A DNA stretch of 64,000 bases, taken from the NCBI RefSeq assembly GCF_009914335.1, contig NZ_CP043925.1, forward strand, positions 558,001 through 622,000. Reading direction: 5' to 3'. Of the stretch, positions 10,474 through 21,310 are shown one piece after another. This stretch comes from Proteus columbae (GTDB taxonomy: Bacteria > Pseudomonadota > Gammaproteobacteria > Enterobacterales > Enterobacteriaceae). Under the pieces are notes generated by a model that saw only the letters and a list, made by a program, of their open reading frames with translations, did no database searches and was not told the DNA's origin. Position numbers and translations under genes: made by a program. The stretch's first letter is position 1; the number at the start of each line of letters is the position of its first letter.

Positions 10474-11310
10474 ATGTCTGACTTTTCAGGGAAGGGTTGG
10501 CTTGCTGAAATCGTTTTACGTTATGAAGTAAAACGCGAAATAACACGTCTTACAGAAAAGCGCCATATCGGCCCATTAATGGTTCAGCGTCCTTTTTATC
10601 CTGAGCAAGGTATTGCACACACTTATTTGCTTCATCCCCCAGGCGGTGTGGTTGGTGGCGATAATCTATTGATCAATATTGATGTGCAGCCTCAAGCGCA
10701 CGCGTTGCTCACAACACCTGGAGCCACTAAGTTTTACCGTAGTGCAGGTGGTGTTGCTCGGCAAGTTCAAACTTTAAAAGTGGCAGCTAATGGCTTTTTA
10801 GAGTGGTTACCTCAAGAAAATATCTTTTTTCCTGAAGCTCAAGTTTGCCTAGAAACGCATATTCATATTGCATCTACAGCCAGATTTATTGGCTGGGAAA
10901 TCCAATGCTTTGGTCGCCCCGTTTTAAATGAATGGTTTGAAAATGGCAATGTAAAAGGGCGTTTAAATTTCTATATTGATGAAAAGTTGACATTAACTGA
11001 GTCACTTTTTGTCGATGGTTTACAAAAAAGATCGGCTGCCATGCGTGAATTTCCGATGTTGGGGGCACTTTATATTTATCCCGCAACAGACGAATTAAAA
11101 AGCCTCATTCAACAGAGCGTTGAGATTTCTTCAGCCACTTACGATCCTGTTATCGAATATGGTTTAACGGATGTAGACGGTATTTTAGTTTTACGGTTAT
11201 TAGGCTCGCAAACAGAGCCGATGATGGCGTGTTTTGCTCAAGTTTGGCAAACCGTCAGACAACACTGGTTAGGGTATTGCCCTGAGCCGCCTCGTATATG
11301 GGCGACATAA
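10474..11310 (+). CDS. ureD: Urease accessory protein UreD
   Basis: Scaffold protein of the urease activation complex; it binds apo-urease and recruits UreF and UreG for nickel insertion. The protein has 278 residues with family landmarks [33 protein letters not shown] and [11 protein letters not shown]. The ATG at 10474 is preceded by GGAG five bases upstream. In-frame TTG and GTG codons at 10459 and 10468 were not preferred because the SD sits between them and the ATG. First gene of ureDABCEFG, as in Proteus and Klebsiella. Confidence 0.94.
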   Translation: MSDFSGKGWLAEIVLRYEVKREITRLTEKRHIGPLMVQRPFYPEQGIAHTYLLHPPGGVVGGDNLLINIDVQPQAHALLTTPGATKFYRSAGGVARQVQTLKVAANGFLEWLPQENIFFPEAQVCLETHIHIASTARFIGWEIQCFGRPVLNEWFENGNVKGRLNFYIDEKLTLTESLFVDGLQKRSAAMREFPMLGALYIYPATDELKSLIQQSVEISSATYDPVIEYGLTDVDGILVLRLLGSQTEPMMACFAQVWQTVRQHWLGYCPEPPRIWAT

Positions 11311-11331
11311 TCGTTAATTTTAGGAGCAGAA

Positions 11332-11634
11332 ATGGAATTAACACCAAGAGAAAAAGATAAATTACTGCTTTTTACAGCGGGTCTTGTTGCTGAAAGACGT
11401 TTAGCGAAAGGGCTCAAGCTTAATTATCCTGAAGCGGTTGCACTTATCAGTTGCGCCATTATGGAAGGCGCGCGCGAAGGTAAAACTGTTGCCCAATTGA
11501 TGAGTGAAGGGCGTACTGTTTTGACGGCAGAGCAAGTCATGGAAGGGGTGCCAGAAATGATCAAAGACATTCAAGTAGAATGCACATTCCCTGATGGCAC
11601 AAAGCTTGTTTCTATTCACGATCCTATTGTGTAG
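11332..11634 (+). CDS. ureA: Urease gamma subunit
   Basis: Smallest structural subunit of the nickel urease, 100 residues, forming (alpha-beta-gamma)3 with UreB and UreC. It starts [14 protein letters not shown] and contains [18 protein letters not shown], both family signatures. AGGAG lies just upstream of the ATG. It is followed by ureB after eight bases. Confidence 0.98.
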   Translation: MELTPREKDKLLLFTAGLVAERRLAKGLKLNYPEAVALISCAIMEGAREGKTVAQLMSEGRTVLTAEQVMEGVPEMIKDIQVECTFPDGTKLVSIHDPIV

Positions 11635-11642
11635 GTAACAAC

Positions 11643-11969
11643 ATGATACCCGGTGAAATTAGAGTTAATCAGGCATTAGGGGATATCGAGCTTAATGCCG
11701 GTCGAGAGACAAAAACAATACAGGTTGCTAATCATGGTGATAGACCCGTGCAAGTCGGTTCTCATTATCATTTTTATGAAGTGAATGACGCACTGAAATT
11801 TGAACGAGAAGGCACTTTGGGTTTTCGTTTAAATATTCCAGCGGGCATGGCGGTTCGTTTTGAACCCGGTCAAAGCCGCACAGTCGAATTGGTGGCTTTT
11901 GCAGGAAAACGTGAAATTTACGGTTTTCATGGCAAAGTGATGGGTAAATTGGAGAGTGAGAAAAAATGA
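11643..11969 (+). CDS. ureB: Urease beta subunit
   Basis: Beta subunit of 108 residues. [20 protein letters not shown] and the [13 protein letters not shown] motif are the standard signature of separate UreB chains. Its last codons overlap the ureC start (ATGA arrangement, four bases), which suggests translational coupling to the catalytic subunit. Confidence 0.98.
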   Translation: MIPGEIRVNQALGDIELNAGRETKTIQVANHGDRPVQVGSHYHFYEVNDALKFEREGTLGFRLNIPAGMAVRFEPGQSRTVELVAFAGKREIYGFHGKVMGKLESEKK

Positions 11970-13669
11970 AAACTATCTCACGTCAAGCTTATGCAGATAT
12001 GTTTGGCCCCACAACTGGCGACCGTCTGCGATTAGCTGATACTGAGCTTTTTCTTGAAATTGAAAAAGACTTCACCACTTATGGCGAAGAGGTCAAGTTT
12101 GGTGGTGGTAAAGTTATTCGTGATGGTATGGGGCAGAGCCAAGTCATCAATGCTGAATGTGTCGATGTACTTATTACAAACGCCATTATTTTAGATCATT
12201 GGGGTATCGTAAAAGCGGATATCGGTATTAAAGATGGTCGCATTGTGGGTATCGGTAAAGCCGGTAATCCTGATGTACAGCCTAATGTGGATATTGTTGT
12301 AGGGCCTGCCACTGAAGTGGTTGCTGGTGAAGGTAAAATTGTTACCGCGGGTGGCGTTGATACGCATATTCACTTTATCTGCCCTCAACAAGCACAAGAA
12401 GGTTTAGTGTCTGGTGTCACCACGTTTATTGGTGGTGGTACAGGACCAGTAGCTGGAACAAATGCAACCACAGTCACTCCGGGTATTTGGAACATGCACC
12501 GCATGTTAGAGGCTGTTGATGAACTCCCGATTAATGTTGGTTTATTTGGTAAAGGCTGTGTGAGTCAACCTGAAGCCGTTCGTGAGCAAATTGAAGCGGG
12601 TGCTATTGGTCTAAAAATTCATGAAGACTGGGGCGCAACACCAATGGCAATTCATAACTGCCTTAATGTTGCCGATGAAATGGATGTGCAAGTTGCTATT
12701 CACTCTGACACCTTAAATGAAGGCGGTTTCTATGAAGAAACTGTGAAAGCAATTGCTGGTCGTGTGATCCACGTTTTCCACACCGAAGGCGCGGGTGGTG
12801 GGCATGCACCCGATGTAATCAAATCAGTCGGAGAGCCAAATATTCTCCCCGCTTCAACCAATCCTACAATGCCTTATACCATTAACACGGTAGATGAGCA
12901 TCTTGATATGTTGATGGTTTGCCATCACCTTGATCCTTCTATTCCTGAAGATGTGGCTTTTGCTGAATCTCGTATTCGCCGTGAAACCATTGCTGCGGAA
13001 GATATTTTGCATGATATGGGCGCTATTTCTGTTATGTCGTCGGACTCGCAGGCAATGGGGCGCGTAGGTGAAGTGATCCTTCGTACTTGGCAATGTGCAC
13101 ACAAAATGAAATTACAACGTGGCATATTAGAAGGTGACACACCTGAAAGTGATAACCATCGCATTAAACGCTATGTGGCGAAATACACTATTAATCCTGC
13201 TTTAGCGCATGGTATTGCACATGAAGTTGGTTCTATTGAAAAAGGAAAATTGGCTGATCTGGTTTTATGGGATCCGGCTTTCTTTGGTGTGAAACCCGCA
13301 TTGATCATGAAAGGTGGCATGGTGGCTTATGCGCCAATGGGTGATATTAACGCGGCTATTCCAACGCCTCAGCCTGTGCATTATCGTCCAATGTATGCGT
13401 GTTTAGGTAAAGCGAAATATCAAACGTCGATGATCTTTATGTCGAAAGCGGGGATCGACGCAGGTGTACCTGAAAAGCTGGGCTTAAAGAGCTTAATTGG
13501 TCGTGTTAAAGGTTGTCGTAATGTGACTAAAGCTTCGATGATCCACAATAGTTATGTGCCTCATATCGAGCTTGATCCTCAAACCTATATTGTGAAAGCT
13601 GATGGTGTGCCATTAGTATGCGAACCTGCAACGCAATTACCTATGGCACAACGCTATTTCCTCTTTTGA
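11966..13669 (+). CDS. ureC: Urease alpha (catalytic) subunit
   Basis: Cytoplasmic nickel amidohydrolase hydrolysing urea to ammonia and carbamate. All 567 residues are present. The bridging carbamylated lysine is Lys217 (in GLKIHEDWG) and the catalytic flap reads MVCHHLD with Cys319 and His320, the same numbering as the Klebsiella aerogenes enzyme. The metal-ligand histidines are in [16 protein letters not shown] and [12 protein letters not shown]. With all key residues and both small subunits intact, an active enzyme is expected once UreD/E/F/G load nickel. Confidence 0.99.
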   Translation: MKTISRQAYADMFGPTTGDRLRLADTELFLEIEKDFTTYGEEVKFGGGKVIRDGMGQSQVINAECVDVLITNAIILDHWGIVKADIGIKDGRIVGIGKAGNPDVQPNVDIVVGPATEVVAGEGKIVTAGGVDTHIHFICPQQAQEGLVSGVTTFIGGGTGPVAGTNATTVTPGIWNMHRMLEAVDELPINVGLFGKGCVSQPEAVREQIEAGAIGLKIHEDWGATPMAIHNCLNVADEMDVQVAIHSDTLNEGGFYEETVKAIAGRVIHVFHTEGAGGGHAPDVIKSVGEPNILPASTNPTMPYTINTVDEHLDMLMVCHHLDPSIPEDVAFAESRIRRETIAAEDILHDMGAISVMSSDSQAMGRVGEVILRTWQCAHKMKLQRGILEGDTPESDNHRIKRYVAKYTINPALAHGIAHEVGSIEKGKLADLVLWDPAFFGVKPALIMKGGMVAYAPMGDINAAIPTPQPVHYRPMYACLGKAKYQTSMIFMSKAGIDAGVPEKLGLKSLIGRVKGCRNVTKASMIHNSYVPHIELDPQTYIVKADGVPLVCEPATQLPMAQRYFLF

Positions 13670-13695
13670 TTAGCGTTTTACCGAGAATATAGAGA

Positions 13696-14202
13696 ATGAA
13701 ACGATTTACTCAACTTATTGATAAACAAAAAGCGCTTGAAACAGCAACGTCAGAAAAACAGGCTCTTACTTTGTGCTTAACGATGGATGAAAGAACCAAA
13801 AGCCGTTTAAAAGTGACCTTAAGTGATGGGCAAGAAGCTGGGCTATTTTTGCCTCGTGGTACGGTGCTAAAAGAGGGCGATATCTTACTATCAGAAGATA
13901 ATACGCTGGTAACGATTGAAGCGGCAAAAGAGCAAGTTTCAACCGTGTATAGTGACGATCCGCTGTTATTGGCTCGTGTTTGTTACCACTTAGGTAATCG
14001 TCATGTTCCATTACAAATCGAAGCGGGTTGGTGTCGTTATTTTCATGATCATGTTTTAGATGATATGGCGAGAGGTTTAGGCGCCAATGTAGTGGTGGGT
14101 TTAGAGAAATATCAACCTGAGCCAGGCGCTTATGGTGGATCGTCAGGTGGTCATCATCACCATCACTCTCATGACGATGACGATCATCATCATCATCACT
14201 AA
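13696..14202 (+). CDS. ureE: Urease nickel metallochaperone UreE
   Basis: Delivers nickel to the urease activation complex. The 168 residues comprise an N-terminal peptide-binding domain, a C-terminal metal-binding domain (CYHLGNRHVPLQI) and a long His-rich tail. The tail has six His, then SHDDDD, then five more His at the very end, about 11 His in the last 18 residues. Such tails bind several Ni(II) ions and are variable between species. It lies between ureC (26 bases) and ureF. Confidence 0.96.
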   Translation: MKRFTQLIDKQKALETATSEKQALTLCLTMDERTKSRLKVTLSDGQEAGLFLPRGTVLKEGDILLSEDNTLVTIEAAKEQVSTVYSDDPLLLARVCYHLGNRHVPLQIEAGWCRYFHDHVLDDMARGLGANVVVGLEKYQPEPGAYGGSSGGHHHHHSHDDDDHHHHH

Positions 14203-14226
14203 TTATTTGAATAAGGGAGCCTATTG

Positions 14227-14892
14227 ATGCTTGCAGATCTGCGCTTATATCAATTAGTCAGTCCTTCTCTACCTGTGGGATCGTTTACTTATTCCCAAGG
14301 GTTAGAGTGGGCGATTGAAAAGGGTTGGGTTTGTTGTCCGCAAACATTATCGGATTGGTTAAGTACCCAAATGACCAGCACTATAGCAACGTTAGAGCTC
14401 CCTATCTTACGGCGATTACAAGAAAATTTGGCACAAGCCAAAATGAGTGAAGTGAAATATTGGTGTGATTTTATTGTCGCAAGTCGTGAAACTAAAGAGC
14501 TAAGACAAGAAGAGCGCCAACGAGGTATCGCTTTTGCTCGTTTACTTCCTCAATTAGATATTGAGTTAGATGAAACTTTACAAGCATGTGTAAAACAGAC
14601 ACAACTCATGGCGTTTGCGTTAGCTGCTGTGAAATGGAATATCTCCTCTGAAAAGTTATGTTGTGCTTACGCTTGGGGTTGGCTTGAAAATACAGTGATG
14701 TCAGGCGTAAAACTGATCCCATTAGGGCAAAGTGCGGGGCAGAAAATATTGTTTACATTAGCAGAGCAGATCCCTGCCATTGTTGAGCAATCTGCACATT
14801 GGCCAACGGAAGATATTGGGAGTTTTACACCCGCACAAATTATTGCCAGTAGTCGCCATGAAACACAATACACTCGACTTTTTCGTTCATGA
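14227..14892 (+). CDS. ureF: Urease accessory protein UreF
   Basis: All-helical component of the UreD-UreF-UreG maturation complex, thought to gate UreG GTPase activity. The 221 residues start [29 protein letters not shown], the usual family N terminus, and include [16 protein letters not shown] and the C-terminal [14 protein letters not shown]. The ATG at 14227 has AAGGGAG seven bases upstream; an in-frame TTG directly before it (14224) is not needed. Confidence 0.95.
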   Translation: MLADLRLYQLVSPSLPVGSFTYSQGLEWAIEKGWVCCPQTLSDWLSTQMTSTIATLELPILRRLQENLAQAKMSEVKYWCDFIVASRETKELRQEERQRGIAFARLLPQLDIELDETLQACVKQTQLMAFALAAVKWNISSEKLCCAYAWGWLENTVMSGVKLIPLGQSAGQKILFTLAEQIPAIVEQSAHWPTEDIGSFTPAQIIASSRHETQYTRLFRS

Positions 14893-14901
14893 GAAATCTA
14901 T

Positions 14902-15519
14902 ATGCAAGAATATAATCAACCACTACGTATTGGTGTGGGTGGTCCTGTTGGATCAGGAAAAACCGCACTGTTAGAAGTTCTTTGTAAAGCAATGCGCGAC
15001 ACTTATGAAATCGCGGTTGTGACTAACGATATTTATACTCAAGAAGATGCCAAGATCTTAACGCGTGCTGAAGCATTAGATGCGGATCGTATTATTGGTG
15101 TCGAAACGGGCGGTTGCCCTCATACTGCTATTCGTGAAGACGCATCAATGAACCTTGCGGCGGTTGAAGAATTAGCTATGCGCCACAAAAATCTTGATAT
15201 CGTTTTTGTGGAAAGCGGTGGTGATAACTTAAGTGCGACATTTAGCCCTGAGCTTGCTGATTTAACTATTTACGTCATTGATGTTGCCGAAGGTGAAAAG
15301 ATCCCTCGTAAAGGTGGTCCTGGTATTACTCATTCCGATCTACTCGTGATCAACAAGATCGATCTAGCACCTTATGTTGGAGCATCATTAGAAGTGATGG
15401 AAGCAGACACAGCAAGAATGCGTCCTGTGAAGCCTTATGTTTTCACAAATCTAAAAGAAAAAGTGGGCTTGGAAACGATTATCGATTTTATCATTGATAA
15501 AGGGATGTTAAGACGCTAA
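14902..15519 (+). CDS. ureG: Urease accessory GTPase UreG
   Basis: SIMIBI-class GTPase whose GTP hydrolysis drives nickel delivery to urease. The 205 residues include the P-loop GPVGSGKTA near residue 14, the nickel-binding CPH in [32 protein letters not shown], and the base-recognition NKIDL. It starts nine bases after ureF and is the last gene of the operon. Confidence 0.98.
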   Translation: MQEYNQPLRIGVGGPVGSGKTALLEVLCKAMRDTYEIAVVTNDIYTQEDAKILTRAEALDADRIIGVETGGCPHTAIREDASMNLAAVEELAMRHKNLDIVFVESGGDNLSATFSPELADLTIYVIDVAEGEKIPRKGGPGITHSDLLVINKIDLAPYVGASLEVMEADTARMRPVKPYVFTNLKEKVGLETIIDFIIDKGMLRR

Positions 15520-15559
15520 CTACTTGTTGAGTAAAGGCGAGTTTTAGTCGAGAAAGAAA

Positions 15560-15602
15560 CTGATAGTATCGGTCATTTTATTATAAAGACCGATACTGTC
15601 AG
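15560..15602. terminator. Bidirectional terminator between ureG and dolP
   Basis: Fifteen-base-pair inverted repeat, CTGATAGTATCGGTC against GACCGATACTGTCAG, with one G-U wobble and a 13-base loop. It lies between convergent genes. Flanking U-runs are weak on both sides, so it may be a strong RNA 3'-end structure rather than a canonical terminator. Confidence 0.7.
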
Positions 15603-15632
15603 GATAATCTAAAAACGATATTAGCAATGGGA

Positions 15633-16211
15633 TCAGTTAAGGTAAGTAAATGCGGTAGTGACTTTTACTACCCCTTTGGTTTCACTGGCAATTTTTGCAA
15701 CAGCAGCCCCTTCTTGGCGGGTTAAAATACCAAACAAGAACACTTCACCATTTTCAGTGATCACTTTTACAGAAGAGGATTTTACTGAATCACTGCCTAA
15801 AATTTGAGAGCGAACTTTGGTTGTTAACCATGTATCTGAAGATGCTGTGCCTAATGTCACAGGCTCACCTTGGCGCACTTCGTTGTAGACGTTATTCACC
15901 CCTTCAACCTGACTTGCGACTTGTTTTGCTGTATTCGCAACAGACATATCAGGGCTTTGACCTGTTAACAGAATATTGCCTTGATAAGCAGTCGCCACAA
16001 TACGTGAATTACTTTTCTTGATCTGTTCGTTTTTGTTTAGAGCACCAGAAACACGAGCTTCCAAGGTACCATCGTCAACTTGTTGCCCTAATGAGCGAGG
16101 ATCGGTTGCAGTTTTACCCGCAACTGCGGCTGTGCCGACAACAGCTGCGCCGATACAACCTTGCAGTAAAAGTGCAGAACACAGCACTGCAGTGATAGGA
16201 AGCAATTTCAT
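15633..16211 (-). CDS. dolP: Outer-membrane lipoprotein DolP with two BON domains
   Basis: Formerly yraP; a division- and outer-membrane-integrity-associated lipoprotein that binds anionic phospholipid at the division site. The 192-residue protein has a lipoprotein signal with lipobox LLQGC and then two BON domains (about 46-115 and 124-190). It follows diaA at nine bases on the same strand, as in E. coli (yraN-diaA-dolP). Confidence 0.93.
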   Translation of the reverse strand: MKLLPITAVLCSALLLQGCIGAAVVGTAAVAGKTATDPRSLGQQVDDGTLEARVSGALNKNEQIKKSNSRIVATAYQGNILLTGQSPDMSVANTAKQVASQVEGVNNVYNEVRQGEPVTLGTASSDTWLTTKVRSQILGSDSVKSSSVKVITENGEVFLFGILTRQEGAAVAKIASETKGVVKVTTAFTYLN

Positions 16212-16220
16212 AGTAACTCC

Positions 16221-16811
16221 TTAGTCATCCTGATGTGGGAATAATGTATTATCAATCAAATCACAGAGACAATTGACTGTTAGCATCTGAACTTCCTGTA
16301 TTCTGACGGTGCGTTGAGATGGAATACGAATTTCAACGTCTTGAGGACCTAATAATCCGGCAAGCTCTCCGCCATCATAACCTGTTAATGCAACAATGGT
16401 CATATCTCGTGTAACAGCGGCTTCAACGGCTTTAATAATACTTCTGCTGTTACCGTGCGTTGAGATAGCAAGTAGCACATCTCCAGCTTGTCCTAATGCA
16501 CGCACTTGTTTTGCATAGATTTCATCGTGCTGCTGATTCCCCATAATTGCAGTCATCACAACGCTATCTGTGTTTAACGATAATGCAGGCAAGCTTGGGC
16601 GCTCAGTTTCAAAACGATGGATCATGCTTGCGGCAAATCGCTGTGCTGTTGCTGCTGAGCTACCGTTTCCACAGCTTAATATTTTATGGCCGTTTAACAA
16701 AGATTGAACCATCATCATGGCGGCTCTGGAAATGGCATCTGGTAATGCTTCTGCTGCTGCAATTTGAGTTTGAATACTCTCTGTAAAGCAGACTTTGATT
16801 CTATCAAGCAC
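16221..16811 (-). CDS. diaA: DnaA initiator-associating protein DiaA
   Basis: SIS-domain protein that binds DnaA and promotes its assembly at oriC for timely replication initiation. The 196 residues match E. coli DiaA closely: [44 protein letters not shown] and the C terminus NTLFPHQDD. Its neighbours yraN and dolP are the E. coli neighbours. Confidence 0.96.
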   Translation of the reverse strand: MLDRIKVCFTESIQTQIAAAEALPDAISRAAMMMVQSLLNGHKILSCGNGSSAATAQRFAASMIHRFETERPSLPALSLNTDSVVMTAIMGNQQHDEIYAKQVRALGQAGDVLLAISTHGNSRSIIKAVEAAVTRDMTIVALTGYDGGELAGLLGPQDVEIRIPSQRTVRIQEVQMLTVNCLCDLIDNTLFPHQDD

Positions 16812-16833
16812 GTTAAGACCTATATAATCTAAT

Positions 16834-17211
16834 TTAACGAATAAATTCCGTATAATCGAGAATGTTTTTTAACCATATTAGCTGGCGTTGATTAAATGCA
16901 CAAATGTCAAAGCGACAGTCTGATGTCTCGATACTTTCTTGGCGTTGTGCTAACCAACACTGTGCTGTACGCCACAAGCGACGTCGTTTTGAGGGAGTAA
17001 TAGAGCTTATTGCATCACCAAATAAGATGTTACGTCTAAAACGAACCTCAACAAATACCCATGTCCTCTTTTCCTGCATAATAAGATCAATTTCTCCGCA
17101 GGGATATCGGACATTACGCTCAATCAATATTAATCCTTGTTGGCGTAAATATTTTAGCGCTTTTTGCTCATAATACAGCCCTAAAAAATAAGGGCTTTTA
17201 GAAAAAATCAT
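16834..17211 (-). CDS. yraN: UPF0102 family protein YraN (nuclease-like fold)
   Basis: Small 125-residue protein of the UPF0102 family, a restriction-endonuclease-like fold whose cellular role is unsettled. The fold's conserved core is visible: [21 protein letters not shown], with the D/E-X-K-like residues. AAGGAA lies upstream of the ATG. It starts the yraN-diaA-dolP string downstream of the lpoA terminator. Confidence 0.9.
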   Translation of the reverse strand: MIFSKSPYFLGLYYEQKALKYLRQQGLILIERNVRYPCGEIDLIMQEKRTWVFVEVRFRRNILFGDAISSITPSKRRRLWRTAQCWLAQRQESIETSDCRFDICAFNQRQLIWLKNILDYTEFIR

Positions 17212-17239
17212 CCATGATTTCCTTCTTTATCTCACTCAT

Positions 17240-17270
17240 AAAATAAACCGCCTTTATGGCGGTTTATTTT
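17240..17270 (-). terminator. lpoA terminator
   Basis: Thirteen-base-pair stem AAAATAAACCGCC/GGCGGTTTATTTT with a five-base loop just after the lpoA stop. It separates lpoA from yraN. Confidence 0.88.
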
Positions 17271-17291
17271 AATGATAACTAAATATGTGTA

Positions 17292-19049
17292 TTACTGTAC
17301 CACAGGTTCAATTTTACCTTGTTTAAACTGCATCCAAGGAAGTTCTCTATAAACAGTACAGTTGTTTTCAACACGTAATGAACCTGAAATACCATTAAAA
17401 CGTAATGTGCCTTTTGTCAGATCATTGTAATTGTTTGCTAATGACCATGCATCAATTCCCATGGCATAAAGACGCATTAATGAGTAATCGTTCGCAAACT
17501 TGCTGGATGCTTTTTGCATTAACGGCAAATTAGCGCCAGCCATCAATGGAATATCACTAAATTGAATACCATCCATCTCCATACGGAAATCAGGGCCTGT
17601 TCCACCTTGGTTACTCCGCGAACTAACATAAATTGGTGGACGTTTTTGGGTGCTGATCGCCATATCAATCATTGGCTTAATTAAGGTTAATTCATCGCTG
17701 GTGGCAATGATGTAAACCGAATCAATGGCACCACCCACAGATGGAATAGATTGTGTCTCTAATGGTAAAGGTGCATTAGCTGTTGGTAGAACAGGCGTAC
17801 CTGTCATACGAATACCCACACCACGGTTAATAGAGGCTTTTAAGCTATCAACAGAACTAAAAGTTTGTTGTAAAACGGTGCCACCACCTGTGCGTTGCCA
17901 CTCATCAGCAAATGTTTGAGCCATTCTTTGACCAAATTTATTATCAGGAACAATAATTAATGGGTTTGATTTTTGTTGCTGACGTAAATGTTGTGCCGCA
18001 TTACGTGTTTCATCTTCTGGCGAAAGCGAGAAGAAGCAAACCGTGGTTGCAGAAGGCACATTATCTAACTCATTGAGTGCTAATACAGGTAAACCACTTT
18101 GAAGCTCTATCGTCTTCATGACTTCAGGTTTTAGCAGCGGGCCAACAATTAAGTTAGCGCCGTCTTGTTGCACTTTTTTCATTAAAACATCAATAGGCTG
18201 GCTATTGGTATCATAAACAATTACTTGGCGTGAGTTTTGTGCAACAGGATCTAAGCGTAATGTTGTATCACCAGAAAATGTTGAGCTCTCTTTTTCTTGA
18301 TTTTGAGTCGCTTGCGTATTTTCGGTTGTTTCTTTTGCCGTATCTGTTGCTGGTGTCTCTGTATTATTGATGCCCAACTCTTCTAAAATTGATGCAAGGC
18401 TGTCATCTTTTTTAGGCTCTTGCGGTGCTGTCGGCATAGCTTGAGGTTGCGGTAAACCACTTTGTGCATCAAGGAAACCTTGGCGAATAGCTTCACCAAA
18501 GACTTTCGCTTGCCCTGTTAAAGGTAATAATAATGCGATTTGGCTACTCGTACTTACAGAGGGTTGTGAAAGACGTAATAATGATGCTGGAAGGGTTAAT
18601 GCAGCTGGATTACGAGGATAGCGAGTCTGCCATTCTCTGACTGCTGCTGATAGCTTATCAGCATCATCTTTGTTGTATTCATAGGTATTCAGTAAATCTA
18701 ACCAACCTTGCAGTGTATTTTCATCTGCTTTGATAACAACGCCACGGCGTTGCTCTGGTGTGAGTTTGGTTAGCGTGAGCCATGTATCATCAATATTTTT
18801 CTGATGCAGTTGAGGATCAGTAATTAATGTTTCTAACCCAATATAGGCTCTAATAACATCTAAAGATGCTAGCCCTTGAGCGTCATCAATCACTTTTTGA
18901 AATTGTTTCATCTCCATTTCTGCTTTTGCAGCTGGAGTGAGAGGTTGTTCTTGTTGCCCCGTCAGGGTACAACCTGACATAATCAACGCAGAGAGTATCG
19001 CAGTATAGGATAAACCTGTTTTAAAACGCACAAAAATTGAGGAAAGCAT
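17292..19049 (-). CDS. lpoA: Penicillin-binding protein activator LpoA
   Basis: Outer-membrane lipoprotein that reaches through the periplasm and activates PBP1A. The 585 residues have a lipoprotein signal with lipobox IMSGC at about residue 27, an N-terminal helical repeat domain, and a C-terminal domain with a periplasmic-binding-protein fold (ALLLPLTGQAKVFGEAIRQGFLDA onward). A low-complexity E/T/Q-rich linker is seen at about 215-255. The protein is shorter than E. coli LpoA (678 aa), which fits a reduced linker and resembles Haemophilus LpoA. Divergent from rsmI with about 60 bases between. Confidence 0.94.
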   Translation of the reverse strand: MLSSIFVRFKTGLSYTAILSALIMSGCTLTGQQEQPLTPAAKAEMEMKQFQKVIDDAQGLASLDVIRAYIGLETLITDPQLHQKNIDDTWLTLTKLTPEQRRGVVIKADENTLQGWLDLLNTYEYNKDDADKLSAAVREWQTRYPRNPAALTLPASLLRLSQPSVSTSSQIALLLPLTGQAKVFGEAIRQGFLDAQSGLPQPQAMPTAPQEPKKDDSLASILEELGINNTETPATDTAKETTENTQATQNQEKESSTFSGDTTLRLDPVAQNSRQVIVYDTNSQPIDVLMKKVQQDGANLIVGPLLKPEVMKTIELQSGLPVLALNELDNVPSATTVCFFSLSPEDETRNAAQHLRQQQKSNPLIIVPDNKFGQRMAQTFADEWQRTGGGTVLQQTFSSVDSLKASINRGVGIRMTGTPVLPTANAPLPLETQSIPSVGGAIDSVYIIATSDELTLIKPMIDMAISTQKRPPIYVSSRSNQGGTGPDFRMEMDGIQFSDIPLMAGANLPLMQKASSKFANDYSLMRLYAMGIDAWSLANNYNDLTKGTLRFNGISGSLRVENNCTVYRELPWMQFKQGKIEPVVQ

Positions 19050-19110
19050 ACTGTACCCAGTGATGTTTTATAATTATGCTCAATTTTAAATCGGTCATTC
19101 GGAATAAACA

Positions 19111-19989
19111 ATGAATCAACCTAATCGAGCAGCGGTAACGACATCCACACTGTACATAGTACCCACACCTATTGGTAATCTGGGCGATATCACCCAGCGG
19201 GCACTTGATGTGCTGTCTCATGTCGATTTAATTGCTGCAGAAGATACCCGTCATACAGGGCTTCTATTACAGCACTTTGCCATTAACGCACGTTTGTATG
19301 CGTTACATGATCATAATGAACAGCAAAAAGCGGATCAACTAATTAGCAAATTACAACAGGGGCTAAGTATCGCATTAGTCTCTGATGCAGGTACACCATT
19401 AATTAACGATCCTGGCTATCATTTAGTCAATCAATGTCGTAAGAATGGCATCAATGTCGTGCCATTACCCGGTGCTTGTGCTGCTATTACGGCACTTTCT
19501 GCGGCAGGGCTTCCTTCTGATCGTTTTTGTTATGAAGGATTTTTGCCAGCAAAAACAAAAAGTCGTCAAGATTGTTTACGCGCATTATCAGAAGAGCCTC
19601 GTACATTGATTTTTTATGAATCAACACATCGGCTGTTAGATAGTTTAGCTGATATGGTGACAGTTTGGGGTGAAGATCGCTACGTAGTATTAGCGAGAGA
19701 GCTCACAAAAACGTGGGAAACTATTCAAGGCATGCCTGTTGGTGAATTACTTAAGTGGGTACTTGAAGATGAAAACCGTCGTAAAGGTGAAATGGTATTA
19801 ATTGTTGAAGGTTATGAAAAACCCGTTGATGACGATTTTTCCCCAGAAGTATTACGGACACTTGCGATTTTACAAAAAGAGTTACCACTGAAAAAAGCGG
19901 CAGCAGTCACTGCTGAGATTTATGGCGTGAAGAAAAATGCACTCTATAAACATGTCATTGAGCAAAATGGTGAAGCTCAAGACGAGTAA
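19111..19989 (+). CDS. rsmI: 16S rRNA (cytidine1402-2'-O)-methyltransferase
   Basis: Methylates the ribose of C1402 in the ribosomal decoding centre using S-adenosylmethionine. It is a 292-residue protein of the tetrapyrrole methylase fold with [35 protein letters not shown] and GEMVLIVEG in the expected order. Same divergent pairing with lpoA as in E. coli. Confidence 0.97.
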   Translation: MNQPNRAAVTTSTLYIVPTPIGNLGDITQRALDVLSHVDLIAAEDTRHTGLLLQHFAINARLYALHDHNEQQKADQLISKLQQGLSIALVSDAGTPLINDPGYHLVNQCRKNGINVVPLPGACAAITALSAAGLPSDRFCYEGFLPAKTKSRQDCLRALSEEPRTLIFYESTHRLLDSLADMVTVWGEDRYVVLARELTKTWETIQGMPVGELLKWVLEDENRRKGEMVLIVEGYEKPVDDDFSPEVLRTLAILQKELPLKKAAAVTAEIYGVKKNALYKHVIEQNGEAQDE

Positions 19990-20035
19990 AGTGATTTTTT
20001 AGCTTCTTTTGCTATACATTTTCTACCAAAATCCC

Positions 20036-20041
20036 TATAAT
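20036..20041 (+). promoter_or_regulatory. rnpB promoter -10 element
   Basis: Perfect TATAAT about ten bases before the RNase P RNA 5' end, followed by a G+C-rich discriminator (CCGCACCC), as is typical of stable-RNA promoters. A -35 with good spacing is not clear. Confidence 0.6.
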
Positions 20042-20050
20042 CCGCACCCT

Positions 20051-20424
<374 letters not shown>

Positions 20425-20429
20425 CATAA

Positions 20430-20464
20430 AAAACCCTCGATTCACACTGTGTTTCGAGGGTTTT
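20430..20464 (+). terminator. rnpB terminator
   Basis: Eleven-base-pair stem AAAACCCTCGA/TCGAGGGTTTT with a 13-base loop, ending in a T-rich run directly after the mature RNA. Confidence 0.9.
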
Positions 20465-20492
20465 CTGTTTTTAAGCCAATCCAAATCAACTA

Positions 20493-21197
20493 TCACGAAA
20501 TAATATCAATAAACAAGCCACGAAACTCAGCCGAGCTTTTTAACGTGATACTGTGGCTCTCTTGGATGAAAGCTCCATCACCACACTGAATTTGCCCATT
20601 TTCTTGTGTTGATGTTTGCAAATAGGTGCCACCTTTTATGGATTGTAAAAAGCCTTTCTGTCCTTTTATTGGCAGCGTAATTTCATCGCCTGCTTGCAAA
20701 TGAATATGATAAAGCCAAATTGTTTGCCTTAATATTAATGAGCCATCATCACCGGTAGGTGAAGCTAACAATTGATATTTTAAGTTTTCATCTAAAGCCA
20801 ATTTTTGTGAAGCTAAACTTTCTTGTTGTGGACACGCATTTAACCACAACTGAATACGGGTTAACGGTGTATCAGGGCTGCTGTTTCTCTCTATATACGT
20901 ATCAGTATTATGCGGTGAAATAAGTAAGCACTCATTTTCTTTTGCCGTCACTGTACGCCCCATATTATCAAGGTATGTCGCTTCTCCTTGAAGGATCAAG
21001 TTAACCACATCAACATGAGGATAAGTCTTTGCTTTAAATTCAGAATTTGGGGCAAGCACTTCTTGGTTGAGAACTCTTAGCGTGCCGTAGTCTAAAAAAT
21101 GAGGGTCAAAGTAGTGGCCAAAGGAAAATGTGTAGCGAGCTTGTAGCCAGCCATAGTCCGCTTTGCCACACTGTTGTGCTGTTCTGTATTTTATCAT
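20493..21197 (-). CDS. yhaK: Pirin-family protein YhaK
   Basis: Bicupin protein of the pirin family, proposed in E. coli to be a redox-sensitive marker of nitrosative stress; its enzymatic function is not settled. The 234-residue form has the family start MIKYRTAQQCGKADYGWLQA and landmarks YTFSFGHYFDPHFLDYGTLRVLN and TYPHVDVVNLILQGEATY. A longer reading to an ATG at 21236 adds 13 residues with no better ribosome site, so the family start at 21197 was used. Divergent from yhaJ, as in E. coli. Confidence 0.9.
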   Translation of the reverse strand: MIKYRTAQQCGKADYGWLQARYTFSFGHYFDPHFLDYGTLRVLNQEVLAPNSEFKAKTYPHVDVVNLILQGEATYLDNMGRTVTAKENECLLISPHNTDTYIERNSSPDTPLTRIQLWLNACPQQESLASQKLALDENLKYQLLASPTGDDGSLILRQTIWLYHIHLQAGDEITLPIKGQKGFLQSIKGGTYLQTSTQENGQIQCGDGAFIQESHSITLKSSAEFRGLFIDIIS

Positions 21198-21310
21198 AGC
21201 GGTATTTTTCGAGTAGATTATCAATATATTTATCATAGAGGTATGGACTGTCTATTGTTAGCAAGTTAATCTGGTGCCTATAATCAAATTATTTGATAGA
21301 GATAAGTATA

